Notes: generated by a model from the sequence alone, not told the origin. DNA of 64,000 nt from Chlorops oryzae (GCA_020466095.1 CM035807.1:33423184-33487183); one strand, 5' to 3'; shown: positions 10,380-22,512, counted from the stretch's first letter. A program made the numbers and translations.

Positions 10380-13300
10380 CTAGTGGGGAAGCCAATTTGA
10401 CTTCCTAATGAACCGAGCGATATCTTTGACTTTCAATTCGGACAGCTCGGTGAGACTGATGAAGAAGGAGTACCCAAGGAGAGACCGCCTTCTTCTTGCC
10501 AGGGCCGGGCATTGGCACATAAGGTGGAAGACAGATTCCTCCTCCTCTTCTGAGCGACAACTCCGGCAAAAGTCATTATTCGGCACACCTAGTCTTGCAG
10601 CGTGTCTGCCGAATAGGCAGTGACCGGTGAGTATTGCCACCGTCTGGTGGATGGAGACGCTGCTTAGACTTACTAGCTCTCTGGACCGTCTCCTGTTCAG
10701 AGACGGCCAGGTTTGTCTAGCAACCCAGCAGGAGTCTTCAGTAACCCATCGCTCGTTTGCTAGGATTAAGTACTTTTCTTTGATGAGAAGTTTTACTGTT
10801 GCCAGTGGAACTCCGATGTTGGAAAAGGAGACATCCGATAGCAATGTACCCATTTTAGCCAATTCGTCTGCCTCGCAATTTCCTTCAATGTCCCTGTGTC
10901 CCGGTACCCAAAGAAGGGATACCGAGGAATGTCCCGCTATCTCGTTAAGAGATTTCCGGCATTCGCGAACAAGCTTGGATGTGGATTCGACCCCATCCAG
11001 GGATTTGATGGCTGCCTGGCTGTCGGTGAAGATGTAAATATTCCTGCCAAATATTTCATTACACATGAGCAGCCAGGCGGCATGGTTGATTGCCATGACC
11101 TCTGCCTGAAAAACGCTGCAGTGGTCCGGTAGGCGGAGGGCAAGCTTAATGTTTAAGCTGCTGGAGTAAACAGCATATCCAACCCTAGCGTTGAGTTTTG
11201 GAGCCGTCGGTATATATTTGAATTGAGTCCCCGCTGATATTGATACCATCGCACCACTCCTCCCTGCTTGGTACGAGTGTTTTAAACCTTCGTTCGAAGC
11301 AGAGCGAGGGGGTGCAGTAGTCGATATCAGTTGGGGTAGTGAAATCTTTTATCAGGATTTGAGAATGACCGATGTCGGTTCTTGGCCAGCGACAGACAGT
11401 ATTTAATCGCGCGGCGGCGATCTTCGCCTGTTGCTTTATTAGGAGTGATGTTGGAATCCAACATAGAAGCGTAAATAGTGCCTTCGTTGGAGTAGTCCTT
11501 AGCGCCCTTGTTATCAATAGAGCGGACTGTCTCCTGACTTTGTCCAGGGATAGCAGATAAGAATCTTTCTCTGCTACTGGCCACCAACAGGTTGAGCCGT
11601 ATAGGAGAATAGGTTCCACTACTGCCTGGTAAATCCATAATATTGACTTGGGGGACAACCCCCATTTTGTACCTATTGCTCTCCTACAGCAGTATAGGGC
11701 GCATAAAGCTTTCTTTGCTCTTTCCATGGTGTTCTCTTTCCATAGAAGTTTGCAGTCTGTGTAAGCCCCAAGTATTTGACTTGGCTGCTTAGTCTTTACC
11801 CATTAATTTGGTAGGTTCTCTTGTATCTCATTAAGAGTTTTGCTGGTTTCCCCAGGAACCCATCAGGGAGATCTTGATGTGGGACGTTTGTTGTTCCATT
11901 TCCGGCTATGACAGTCGTTCATCCGTGATGCCGTAATCGAGTTCCATTAGCATAGAGTTTACGACTAGGTTCCAGAGAAGTGGGGAGAGGACTCCGCCTT
12001 GGGGCGTTCCTCTTACCACCTTCCTGCTAACCCGTGTATTTCCCAAATATGACGTAATCTTTCTATCGATTAACAGGCTGTTCACTAGGCTATTAATATT
12101 GTCATCGACCCCTAAATGGGATAGTGCTGATACAATAGCTTGAGAGCAGACATTGTTGAAAGCCCCCTCTATATCAAGGAACGCGGCTAGCGTGTACTCC
12201 TTGTAATAGAGTGATTTTTCAATTTTTTGTGTCAAATTGTGTAGGGCTGTCTCAACCGACTTGCCTTTATTGTAGGCGTGTTGTGAGCCCGATAGTCTGT
12301 CAATACCAATGTTATCTTTAATAAAATGGGCCAGAATCCTCTCGAACGTTTTCAAAAGAAAGGAGGATAGGCTTATGGGACGGTAGTCCTTTGGTTTTGT
12401 GTGACTTGCTTTTCCCGCCTTGGGATGAAGACGACCCGATATTCCCGCCAGTTGGCCGGAATATAGGAGAGCCTCAAGCAAGAGTTTAAAATCTCCGTAA
12501 GCCAAGGGATCGCCCACGCAAACGAGCGCTGCAGGTCAGCTGGTACGATTCCGTCCGGGCCGGAGGATTTATATGGTGCGAAGGAATTTATTGCCCATTG
12601 CACCTGATTGGTTCTTACCTTCCATCTTAGGGAATGATAAGAGGTCTCAGGAGTGAGAAGAGATCCGTTATCGGTTTCTGAATAGCTTCCTGGAAAATGA
12701 GCGTCCAGAAGGATTTCCAGCGTTTCTGAGGGAGTGTAGGTCCAAGTCCCATCCTCCCTTTGAATTCCTCCTGGCTGCCTCGGCGAGGAGCTTAGGATTT
12801 TGCGTAGTCGGTTCGTTTCGGAGATACCTTCCATTCCGTCACAGAAGGACCTCCATGACGATCGCTTCGCTTTCCTTACTGCATATTTGAAGATGCGGAG
12901 GCTCTCCTTATAGGGTTGCCAATCCGATGATACTTTAGCTTCGTTGAAGCACTTCCTGCAATTTTTCCTTAGGTTTGCAATATCCGCATTCCACCAAGGA
13001 GGTTTAGATTTACCCCGAAATTTCGTTGGGTTGCATGCAAATTTAGCTGCGGCCGAGTAGGCCGTTGTGAAGGTGCTAACCGCTCCGTCCAAGCTTTGTA
13101 TGTCTTGGATAGGTGGAGGCACCGTTTCAAGTTTGGCTTCTAAGAAGTTGTGAAACTTCTCCCAATTAGTGTGTTTCCTATTTATAAACGTGGTTGGAGC
13201 TTTAAGGTCCAATCCCGCAATAAGAAAGGTAATGTATCTATGGTCCGACAGTGAGCAGTCTGTAGAGACCTTCCACTGCCGAACAAGCCTGGACGCCCTC

Positions 13301-13872
13301 TCACTAATAAGTGTGAGGTCAATGACTTCGCATCGATTACTGGTCACAAATGTAGGTTCTACACCTACGTTGACAAAAGTGAGCTTATTGCCTAGAATAA
13401 AATCAAGCAGTGACTCACCTCTTTCGTTTGTGTCGGTGCTGCCCCACACCTGGTGATGTGAGTTGGCATCCGCCCCTATGATGATGGGGATGTGCTTCCC
13501 ATTTGCTTCCGTCGTTAGGGTCCTTACTAGGCTGCTGGGTGGGCTCGGCCCGTGATCGTGCGCCATGTAACTTGACGCTATCCACACTGGTGAGCCTCTT
13601 ACACCGACCGCTATGCATGCGTTGTCGCTGTCGCAGAACCTGCTGAGGACGATACTGTTAATAGTGTTCTTAATTAGGATACATGCCCGTATTTTACCTG
13701 TATCAGGTGATATCAGGGTATACCCTGAGAGGTTTAATCCACAAACCCGCTCCTGGTAGATCCAAGGTTCTTGGATTAAGCAAATGTCCTCCCCTGTTTC
13801 GTTCAGTCGGAGGAGTAGGGCTGCCGATGCTGCTTTGGAATGGTGAAGATTAATTTGCACCACCTTCACCAT
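10380..13872 (-). pseudogene. LINE ORF2 (endonuclease, RT, RNase H), frameshifted
   Basis: Starts at ATG 13872, overlapping ORF1 by 23 nt. The first open piece (13872 to about 12380) has an apurinic-endonuclease-like domain with IQEPW, GADANSHH and SDH, and the first RT motif SSGPDGIVPADL. A frameshift near 12400-12500 leads to the second piece (to 11906) with DYRPISLSS, AFLDIEGAFNNV and GTPQGGVLSPLLWN. The expected ADD active-site segment is missing at 11727-11906, where the sequence is deleted and frame-broken. Further on are the RT thumb (11727-11185), IYTDGSK, and an RNase H domain with FQAEVMAI, FTDSQAAI and NCEADELA, all four acidic positions present. A C-terminal Cys/His cluster (CRSC ... 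H ... C) follows. At least three breaks. Confidence 0.88.
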
Positions 13873-15286
13873 CCTTGTGCAGGCAGATGACGGTCTGTTC
13901 CGGGTCCTCCTCCCCAGAAGACAGAGGGGCTTCTTCTTGCTCTGAAGTCAGAGCAAGGTCGAAGAAATCCCCAACTATTTCGGAGGTCGAGACCGTGCTA
14001 CATCCGTCATCGGAGTGTAGGACCGCCTCTTTCTCCGCCGGGTCCCCCGTCTTATCGGGTGGGCCCGTAGTTCCCTCCGCAGGTGCAGAGGGAGCAGGTA
14101 CTGAGCCGCTTGCCGCGGTGCTCGCTTTGTCGCCCTTGTAGATGCGAAGGGTGGTCGACCCGAAGCCGTAGTTGACCACACACTTTCTCTCCTGCAATGG
14201 CGCAAGGGACTCTTCATTTAACACGACGAGTACCTCACGCAAGCTTCCGCTGGGCTCTCCAACCTTCACCACCTTCCAATCGTGGGTTGGGAGGTCAAGA
14301 TTGCTGAGCCTCAGCAGTTGGAAAATCTCCTCCGGCGACGATGGCTCCAGTGGAAGCCAAGCCTTCGATCTCGGACGGCTTGGAATTTGGTCCCTTCTAA
14401 CCGCTTGAAGGTTAGCGCCGGGCCAGACCTCTCCCACTTCGGCGATGGCTAGCTTGTATAGATCCGCTGAGCGTTGATCCGCACATGCTATCAATTTCAC
14501 GTGCCCTTGATACCAACCTGCATCTCTGCAGACTGGTGAAGGGCCGGGGTGGGCAAGGACAACCTTGCTATAGACGCGCAGCAGCGCGAATTCAACCAAC
14601 TTCCAGTTAGCCGGAGAGATGGTTCCGTCGCTGTTGCTGGCGTCTATTATAGCCCATATGAGAGAGCTTTTCGCTATCTCATTATAGGGGCGGGCCGTAT
14701 TCGGCTTGGAGGCTGTAAGCCTCGGTTTTTTACCAATCTGAGTGTTGGTAGAAGCGGAGGTGTCTGCCGACCTTTGTCGCTTTTGAGTTGCCCCTGTAGC
14801 AGGTGGCATACTCTCCGGACGAGCATCGGCATTTTTCTTGGCCCATTCAATGGATGCCTTATCCGTTTCCGTTAAGGATTCCGGAGCAGAATGCTCAAAT
14901 TTTGCTAGGATCCGCAAGGCGGCCCTGCGGGTCCTGTACGCCCGTGTTGAGGCGTTCCGAGCTTTGTTGCCCGTGGAACTAGTGCCGGCCGCGTCCCCAG
15001 TCTGCGCAGGAGCCGGCTTATTTGCCGAGGTACCTGCTGAACTGAGGGGCGCTTGGGCAGGAGTGGCATCAGTGCTAGGCTCATTTGCCTTTGCATTGGT
15101 GCTCCTTGAAGACGAGGCAGCGTCGCTACCCTTTACCGGTGCGGTGCGGGAAACAGCGCGTTGCCTCATGATTTGAGTGCGGACCATCCTACCCTTAGGG
15201 TGTGGAGGGCCCGATTTTTTAATGCCGCTGGGTGCAGCTTTCTGTTGTCCCCCTGATGGGTTGGACATATTTGGATTTATACCCAT
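13850..15286 (-). CDS. LINE ORF1 (Gag-like, DUF4780-type)
   Basis: An uninterrupted 478-codon frame. The first ~220 residues are Ala/Ser/Thr/Pro-rich and basic, probably disordered. Residues about 205-380 form the folded part with WAIIDASNSDGTISPANWKL and KLIACADQRSADLYK, which I recognise as the DUF4780 domain common in insect LOA/I-type ORF1 proteins. The tail is acidic. These proteins package the retrotransposon RNA. It is the only intact frame of this LINE and overlaps the ORF2 start. GC content is clearly higher than in the flanking DNA. Confidence 0.8.
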   Translation of the reverse strand: MGINPNMSNPSGGQQKAAPSGIKKSGPPHPKGRMVRTQIMRQRAVSRTAPVKGSDAASSSRSTNAKANEPSTDATPAQAPLSSAGTSANKPAPAQTGDAAGTSSTGNKARNASTRAYRTRRAALRILAKFEHSAPESLTETDKASIEWAKKNADARPESMPPATGATQKRQRSADTSASTNTQIGKKPRLTASKPNTARPYNEIAKSSLIWAIIDASNSDGTISPANWKLVEFALLRVYSKVVLAHPGPSPVCRDAGWYQGHVKLIACADQRSADLYKLAIAEVGEVWPGANLQAVRRDQIPSRPRSKAWLPLEPSSPEEIFQLLRLSNLDLPTHDWKVVKVGEPSGSLREVLVVLNEESLAPLQERKCVVNYGFGSTTLRIYKGDKASTAASGSVPAPSAPAEGTTGPPDKTGDPAEKEAVLHSDDGCSTVSTSEIVGDFFDLALTSEQEEAPLSSGEEDPEQTVICLHKDGEGGAN

Positions 15287-16817
15287 CCCGAGAGAGTTAG
15301 GTTTGAGTCCCCCTGAAGGGTTGGACTCAGAAGTTGTTTTGTTTGTTTTTGTTTTTTTGTGTGTCCATTCTATATGGGCCCCAACTCAAAGCCGCTATCT
15401 CCACTTGTTGTGTAGTCGCCTAAATGGTCCCATGGTTATCTATGCAAGCAGGGAGGCCATGCGAGGGTTGGCACACGCCCTTATGGGGTCGTGTGCTCAG
15501 AGCCAGACCAGCGCTAATTAGGACATAGTCAACTAAACCTACACCACCAACTTAATGGCGACAAGCTTTGAACGTACTTTGAGACCTAGCCAGGGTTTGA
15601 GTGGGGCGGAAGATGGCTGAGGCATTGGCGCAAGAGCCATTTCAGTGGGATTTCACTCCCCTTATTCAGGTCTTGCAATACCCCAGCCACCAGCTCCGTG
15701 GCGTCAAAACCAATCGAACTATTTAGTCCGCGAACTTTTCAGAAACGTTTGTTAATAATTTTGCTCACTAATTTCGATTGTTAAGGAAAACGAGAAAGAA
15801 TTTTTGTTTCATTTTTCAATGCTTTGTACCTCCTAAACTAATAGAGATCCCATTTTCAAATTTACATGATGTGTTCTTAACACTTGCAGCTAAAATTCAA
15901 AAAAAATTTTAAAAAATCAAAAAGGTCCAAGTTGTTGTAATTGTGCTTTAACCATTTCACCACCAGTGCTACACTGAAAAAAAAAATTTTTTTTTTTAAT
16001 ATTTTGCATATTTGAATAGCTCAATAAATTTTCTTTAGAAACCGTTACTATTTATTTTTTGACAAAATTTTTTTTTATTCGAAACATTGCATGGAAAAAA
16101 AGCTTATTTTTCAATTCATCAATTTTTACAGGCCTATATCTCGAAAACTAACGGTGATATATCAAAAAAAATTTGCCCATTAACTCACACTCTATAGAGG
16201 TGCAACTGATCCAAATATGAACGATTTTCAGAACATGACCTTTTTTTCGCTGCCCGCTTCACGTGAAATGCCCCATATACTTTCGATATGAGGGTGCAAT
16301 TTTGAAATTTAAGGACCACTAGGTCCGTTGCACGTGGCCTTGACCATATGCAATATTAGTTTTAGGCTGTATGGGAGATGCGTGCTTTTGATAAAATTAC
16401 AAAATTTTCTTAATATTATCAATACAAACATGTGAACCCAATTTCATTTCTCTATGTACTTCTAATTTTTTCCAAAAAATGTATGAAGTCATCCCAGTAT
16501 GTGGCGCTGAAAAAATCAAACCTGAAACTAGCGATTGCTACAATGAACGATTCCTTTGCATTCGTTTCGTTTCCAAACGCTTTCGAGCATCGCCGCACGC
16601 AAATAACGAAAACGGCACTCGTTCTGTTTGTGCTCGTTGTCATTATAAAGAAATCGTTTCGGTTTCGTTTGTTAGCAAAAACAACTAAAAATATATGAAT
16701 AGTTTGTTACTTTGAGCGAACGGTTCGTCAAACGTTCCGTTTATTTTCGAACACTGGTTGAAAGTACTCAAAAGGCTCTCGAATCCTGAATCGCGCGTAT
16801 TCCGTCTGTACTCCTCT

Positions 16818-18083
16818 GATGATGATGATGATGATGATGGTATGAGGGTGGGAGAGACATCAATTCCCTAGGCAATCAGGCAATTTTTTGCCCATCTTGC
16901 CGTCCCGTGGGAAGAGGAAGGTGGAAAATAAAAGAAATGGGAAGTTGGAAGGAAAGGAGATGAGACAGGGGCTTAACTCTGACGGAGATTCCTGGCTCTC
17001 TTGAGGTAACCAAGCATTTCCGTGAGAGCTAGAGCATGAATGTTTTCCATGCTCAGTACGTCGGGCCTCACACTCCCATTCTGAACCATTGTGAAAGCGG
17101 GGCAGTACAGAGGAAATGTTCTGCACTGTCCTCGTCCTTGAGGCAGGAGGTGCATGTGGGGTCCGTGACGACACCAATGTTCGCCATATGACGACCACAT
17201 CTTATGTGTCCCGTTATTAAGCCTACAAGATTCCGCAGATCAGTTCTCTTCAGTTGAAGGAGAAAATCTGCGATTCTCTCGTTTGGTTCTTTAACCAAGC
17301 ACTTGGTTGTTTTGCAGGTCGAAACGCCGCACCATCTCTCCTTGTGGCCAGAGTTAGGAGCTATTATTGGTTCAGGTCCCATTGGTACAACCCCTGAGTA
17401 ATCTCTAGTAGTCCTGGAAGTGTTGGTGGGGTTTAATAGGGCTCTATGTGCAGGTTGTCTATCACTGCAGATTCCTATGTTCTTGCCCCGCCACCTACTT
17501 TCCACGACCCAGTTTACTACGTCTAGGATGGCAAAGATCTCCGTTTGGAAAACAGTTGCCATTTGACCCATAGGTATTCAGCGCCTCGAAATTTCGTCAA
17601 GGAACCATCCGGACCCAGTTCCTTTATTGGTTCTAGATCCATCGGTGTAGAAGACTTCTGAGTATTTCTAGATGATTCTCTCTGGATCACTCCAAAGATT
17701 CCGCTCAGGAAAAATTACTCCAAATCTTCTACCGAAGGCTACATTAGGTGTGGTATCATCGCTAGGTACCCCGAACAATGGGCATTGTTCGTCCAGAACC
17801 TTGCGAATCAGACCATGACCTGTTAGGTGCTGTTTGTTCCAGACTCCGTTTACATGGAGTCTGCACGATGCTTTCATTGCCTCCCTTTTAACATAAATAT
17901 ACAAGGGGAGCAGGTTTAGAAGGGTATTTAAGGCATCACCTGGTGTGGTACTCATTGCACCGGTGATCCCTAGATAGACACTTCTTTGTAGTCGGTTTAG
18001 CAAGCAGCAGTTAGTTTTTCTAGCCCCCCTATGCCACCAGACTACTGAAGCATATGTGATTATTAGGGCTGGGATCTTCATGC
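16818..18083 (-). mobile_element. 5'-truncated LINE with RNase H remains
   Basis: Minus-strand pieces at 18081-17668 (PALIITYASVVWW, RLQRSVYLGITGAM) and 17571-17068 (FQTEIFAILD, then LIGHIRCGRHMA-like and CTSCLKDEDSAEHFLC) are the RT thumb, RNase H and terminal zinc cluster of an I/R1/LOA-type LINE. The 3' tail is a CAT repeat (GATGATG on the plus strand at 16818). The RNase H core is disrupted (SDRQPAH in place of SDSQAA). It differs from the LOA copy next to it and is a dead 5' truncation. Confidence 0.75.
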
Positions 18084-19400
18084 ACTAAAATTTTGAAAAT
18101 ATGCACTAAAAATATGCAATTAAATGAATCAAAATATGGGATTAAAACCGTGATGTGCAGGCCCTATGATCTCTCATAAGCTAGGGATTTTTTGGCATTT
18201 GTGTTAGTGTCACACGGATAGTGTACGATACAAATTCACGTTGCCCCTAGCAACACCCCATGATTGATATTTTAGGTACTTTCTTTCCTTTTTTCAAGTA
18301 CACATTTTCCATTCAATTATCGTTGTTATCAACAGATTTTCATGACGGAGACTATTGACTTTTCTTAACTTTTTGGGTTCGTTTTAATGAAGAACGTAAT
18401 GTTTTTGAAGTTAAAACAAATAATTTCTATATATCTATTATCGAAACCAATTTTTTATTATAAAACTTTATGAAAAAAAAATACGGCCAAAATGTATGAA
18501 AAATGTATATATATTTAGTCTATTTCGAAGTTTTTGAAAAAATTAAAATTTCAAACTTGCAACAGACGATTTATTTTGAAAGCGAATAAAACGAAATGCT
18601 TCATACATAGTAAAAAATGCTTAATTTTGTATGTGTTAGTTATGCACATCACTGGATTAAAATATAAAACATGCACTTATTTTCAAAGGAAATTGTTTAT
18701 TGCTCACATCCTTCAAAACAAAATAACAAAATTAAAGGACAATTCTATAACAAAAACATCACTTCTTTCTAAAATAAAATTTTAAAAAACAATTAAAAAG
18801 TAAGGATAATATATAACTTTACATATATAAATTTTATTAAATTAAGTAGAAATGTATGTATTTAGAAAATGATTTATTAGCATGAATTAGAAGGGTTTTC
18901 CGCAAATTATCAAATTGGAATGATACCTGTTTGGACGAAAAAATTTTTGTATAGCGAAGATGATCTTGGGACTTCCACATTGCCTAAAGCAAGTCAACTC
19001 ACAAGCAATGTATTCATTTAAAGTTGATTTGTGAGACCTCTGGGTTCGACACATTTTCTATATTGGCCCCCGGTATTTCTTTAGTAATTTTGCGACCAAA
19101 TTTTCCAACATTTTCGTTCTGGTTTTCTTTGTAATTTTATAGTTTTTTTGTACCCTTACATGTGGGATTTCTTTGAATTTTAGTTCTCGTAAGGATAGCA
19201 ATAAAAATATTGTCGCGAATGCACGAAAATAATACTGGGAGCGGAAATGCCCATATTTAATACAAACTATTTAAAACTATTTGTCTTATATTTTCCAATA
19301 AGCTTTGTTGAAATTCATTTCTTTCAACTTCTAAGGTTTTCTTAGTTCTTATGTACAAAAACATCAGACAAAAATTACAGTGTAAACGGCACCACATAAT
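18084..19400. other. AT-rich, no gene recognised
   Basis: Contains scattered TGCAC/GTGCA words (18090-18160 and 18640-18680) that could be remnants of a DNA transposon, but no paired ends. The 83-codon frame at 18534-18785 is Lys/Phe/Leu-rich noise from AT-rich DNA. Confidence 0.3.
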
Positions 19401-19537
19401 TTTTTTTTTTTGTTCTTATACCCAGCGTAAGCGGGGTATATTAGTTTTGTGTGAATCTTGTAACAGCTAGAACTAAGCTCCGGAGATATAGACATATATA
19501 TATAGAAATGATCAGGATCAAAAACTGAATCGATTTA

Positions 19538-20790
19538 ACAGGTTGGCTGATAAGTCCCCGGTCTGACACATAGATGGCGTCGCTAGTATTAAATGCTTAT
19601 TATTTTTATATAGTGGCAGCCTTCAAATGATTCGTGTCAAAATTTGACGTCTGTAAGTCAATTAGTTTGTGAGATAGAGCGTCTTTTGTGAAGCAACTTT
19701 TGTTATTGTGAAAAAAATGGAAAAAAAGGAATTTCGTGTTTTGATAAAATACTGTTTTCTGAAGGGAAAAAATACAGTGGAAGCAAAAACTTGGCTTGAT
19801 AATGAGTTTCCGGACTCTGCCCCAGGAAAATCAACAATAATTGATTGGTATGCAAAATTCAAGCGTGGTGAAATGAGCACGGAGGACGGTGAACGCAGTG
19901 GACGCCCGAAAGAGGTGGTTACCGACGAAAACATCAAAAAAATTCACAAAATGATTTTGAATGACCGTAAAATGAAGTTGATCGAGATAGCAGAGGCCTT
20001 AAAGATATCAAAGGAACGTGTTGGTCATATCATTCATCAATATTTAGATATGAAAAAGCTCTGTGCAAAATGGGTGCCGCGCGAGCTCACATTTGACCAA
20101 AAACAACAACGTGTTGATGATTCTGAGCGGTGTTTGCAGCTGTTAACTCGCAATACACCCGAGTTTTTGCGTCGATATGTGACAATGGATGAAACATGGC
20201 TCTATCACTACACTCCTGAGTCCAATCGACAGTCGGCTGAGTGGACAGCGATCGGTGAACCGTCTCCGAAGCGTGGAAAGACTCAAAAGTCCGCTAGCAA
20301 AGTAATGGCCTCTGTTTTTTGGGATGGGCATGGAATAATTTTTATCGATTATCTTGAGAAGGGAAAAACCATCAACAGTGACTATTATATGTCGTTATTG
20401 GAGCGTTTGAAGGTCGAAATCGCGGCAAAACGGCCCCATATGAAGAAGAAAAAAGTGTTGTTCCACCAAGACAACGCACCGTGCCACAAGTCATTGAGAA
20501 CGATGGCAAAAATTCATGAATTAGGCTTCGAATTGCTTCCCCACCCACCGTATTCTCCAGATCTGGCCCCCAGCGACTTTTTCTTGTTCTCAGACCTCAA
20601 AAGGATGCTCGCAGGGAAAAAATTTGGCTGCAATGAAGAGGTGATCGCCGAAACTGAGGCCTATTTTGAGGCAAAACCGAAGGAGTACTACCAAGGGAAC
20701 TTGAAGGGAACTATGTTGAATAATAAAAACGAATTTTGACAAAAAAATGTGTTTTTCTTTGTTAGACCGGGGACTTATCAGCCAACCTGT
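19538..20790 (+). mobile_element. Himar1-type mariner (irritans group)
   Basis: Ends are perfect 27-bp inverted repeats beginning ACAGGTTGGCTGATAAGTCC, flanked by the TA duplication at 19536-19537 and 20791-20792. Length 1253 bp. The sequence of ends and transposase is strikingly close to Himar1 as I remember it, pointing to a young insertion. It sits inside the GTCCG repeat exactly at GATTTA, which can be checked against the uninterrupted copy at 57.0 kb. Confidence 0.96.
19717..20739 (+). CDS. Mariner transposase with altered C-terminus
   Basis: Cut-and-paste transposase of the Tc1/mariner superfamily, 340 codons from the MEKKEFRVLIKYC start; an earlier GTG would add three residues but ATG at 19717 is the family start. 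The N-terminal paired-type helix-turn-helix region is followed by the D,D34D domain: D158 in TMDETW, D252 in HQDNAPCH and D287 in SPDLAPSDFF. The reading frame is open throughout. The last residues diverge after KEYYQ: a small deletion of about 50 bp shifts the frame, so the family's usual ending is replaced by GNLKGTMLNNKNEF, although the bases for the normal ending (GGGAACTATGTTGAATAA) remain in another frame. Activity is therefore uncertain. Confidence 0.95.
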   Translation: MEKKEFRVLIKYCFLKGKNTVEAKTWLDNEFPDSAPGKSTIIDWYAKFKRGEMSTEDGERSGRPKEVVTDENIKKIHKMILNDRKMKLIEIAEALKISKERVGHIIHQYLDMKKLCAKWVPRELTFDQKQQRVDDSERCLQLLTRNTPEFLRRYVTMDETWLYHYTPESNRQSAEWTAIGEPSPKRGKTQKSASKVMASVFWDGHGIIFIDYLEKGKTINSDYYMSLLERLKVEIAAKRPHMKKKKVLFHQDNAPCHKSLRTMAKIHELGFELLPHPPYSPDLAPSDFFLFSDLKRMLAGKKFGCNEEVIAETEAYFEAKPKEYYQGNLKGTMLNNKNEF

Positions 20791-21352
20791 TAGACATGTC
20801 CGTCCGTCCGTCTTTCCGTCCGTCCGTGGTCGGATCTCCTCCGAAACGGCTGGACCAATCAAGTCGAAATTTGCCACACAGGTATATCGGGATCCGAGTA
20901 TGATCCTAAGTAAAAATGGGAGACATCCGCCCACTGCCACGCCCACACGTAACTTCCGAATTAATAGGCGTAGACGCTTCAAATTCGCAACATAGGTTGA
21001 CCAAGGCAAATGAAAGGTGTAGGGAAAAAAATTAACTGGCCCGCCCCCTGCCACGCCCACAAATGAAGATTTTTCGTAACTTCCGAAGTAAAAGGCGTAG
21101 AAGCTTCAAATTCGAAACATAGGTTCACCAAGGCGAATGAAAGTTGTAGGAAAAATTTTTAATTGGCCCGCATACTGCCACGCCCACAAATGAAGATTTT
21201 TCGTAACTTCCGAAGTAAAAGGCGTAGAAGCTTCAAATTCGCAACACAGGTTCACCAAGGCGAATGAAAGGTGTAGGAAAAAATTTTATGTGGCCCGCCC
21301 ACAAATGAAGATTTTTCGTAACTTCCGAAGTAAAAGGCTTAGAAGCTTCAAA

Positions 21353-21452
21353 NNNNNNNNNNNNNNNNNNNNNNNNNNNNNNNNNNNNNNNNNNNNNNNN
21401 NNNNNNNNNNNNNNNNNNNNNNNNNNNNNNNNNNNNNNNNNNNNNNNNNNNN
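21353..21452. other. Assembly gap, 100 N
   Basis: Exactly 100 N, a placeholder length. It falls inside the GTCCG repeat and just before an uncharacterised transposon gene, whose 5' part is therefore missing. Confidence 0.99.
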
Positions 21453-22512
21453 TGAACTATGAGTACAATGCAGAGGAGTGGCGGCTTTTTATCGATGGGT
21501 AAAAAAGCAGCCTGAAAGCGGTGCTACTGTACTACGACAATTCAAAAAATCCAGTACTTGTTGCACTTTCCGTGAAGACGAAGGAGTCGTGCAAGTTCAT
21601 AAAAGATATTTTGAGTTCTGTTCAATATAATGAACACAAGTGGAAGATTTGTGCAGATTTGAAGGTGGTTGCACTGGTTTCTGGCCTGCAAACAGGCTAC
21701 ACAAATATGTGCTACTTGTGTACGTGGGACTCGCGGTACAAAGAAAGCTCTCAATATCAAAAACGAGATTGGTCACCACGCATAGAGCAACGTTCGTCAA
21801 ACTGAACTGGTTCCAATGGAAAGGATCCTCCTGCCCCCATTGCATATTAAACTGGGAGTTGTGAAAAACTTCATCAAAGCTCTTGTTGCACGAGGAAACG
21901 AAAGGGCTTTTGATCAGTTAACATACCGTTTTCCTCGCTTGAGCAAAGCCAAAATAAAACAAGGTACATATTTCTTGCAAAATTTTTTGATTCGCGCTTG
22001 ATTTCCCAAATTTCTCCACTTTATTCGTTCAGGCATGTTAAATGGTCCAGATATTAAGAAATTGATGAAGGACAATGATTTTGACATCACTTTTGAAAAA
22101 AAAAAGCTGGTCACCTCGCCGCGTAGACGTCAGTTTTCGCGCTGGGAAAGTTTGTTTAAACAAAAAGTAAAATAACCCGAATATCACCGATATTGCTGGT
22201 CGAGAGCCACCATAAGCGAAAGGCCAATTGAAGAACACCAAGATCTGGTTGGAGGATAGCAGCTGTGATCATTCAAAGGTGAGAAGTAATTTTTCCAAAA
22301 CTAAATAAGAACCCTTAGGCTTTGTTGTTGAATTGGGCTCCGTCATTTAAACCTTTTCTATTTAATTTTCACATACTTCCCTGTATTTTTCCCACTAGCG
22401 TCCGACCAAAACCACTATCTAGTATAGACACTCACCATAAAAGCTTTGAAGCTGGTGCTTTTCGAAGCTCAGCTTCAAGCTAAGTACCTAGATACCTATA
22501 CAAAAAGCACGC

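Larger units (their letters stand above)
10283..15714 (-). mobile_element. LOA-type LINE, nearly full length
   Basis: Non-LTR retrotransposon on the minus strand with 5' UTR (about 15287-15714), ORF1, ORF2 (endonuclease, reverse transcriptase, RNase H) and a CTACCTAC tail at 10283-10294. A 12-bp duplication CGAACTATTTAG flanks it at 10271-10282 and 15715-15726, so the 5' end is probably complete. ORF1 is intact; ORF2 is broken, so the copy is not autonomous. Confidence 0.9.
10077..16756. mobile_element. Non-autonomous hAT element, split by a LOA-type LINE
   Basis: Left end CAGGGTTCGAAAAC and right end (reverse complement) CAGTGTTCGAAAAT are inverted terminal repeats of the hAT pattern. They are flanked by an exact 8-bp duplication GTTGAAAG at 10069-10076 and 16757-16764. 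Without the LINE at 10283-15714 and its duplication the element is about 1.2 kb. It carries no transposase frame; the remaining arms (10077-10282 and 15715-16756) are AT-rich and rich in CGTTTCG/CGAAACG words. Confidence 0.85.
19418..21352 (+). repeat. GTCCG/GGGCGTGGC dispersed repeat, interrupted by mariner and by a gap
   Basis: Starts TATACCCAGCGTAAGCGGGG, continues through GCTCCGGAGATATAG and GATCAGGATCAAAAACTG, and is cut by the mariner at 19538-20790. It resumes with the GTCCGTCCGTC tract and then three or more units of about 127 bp containing GCCCGCCC..CCACGCCCAC and CGTAACTTCCGAAGTAAAAG. It runs into the 100-N gap. The same family lies in reverse orientation at 55928-57135. It has no coding capacity; its class is not established. 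Confidence 0.75.
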
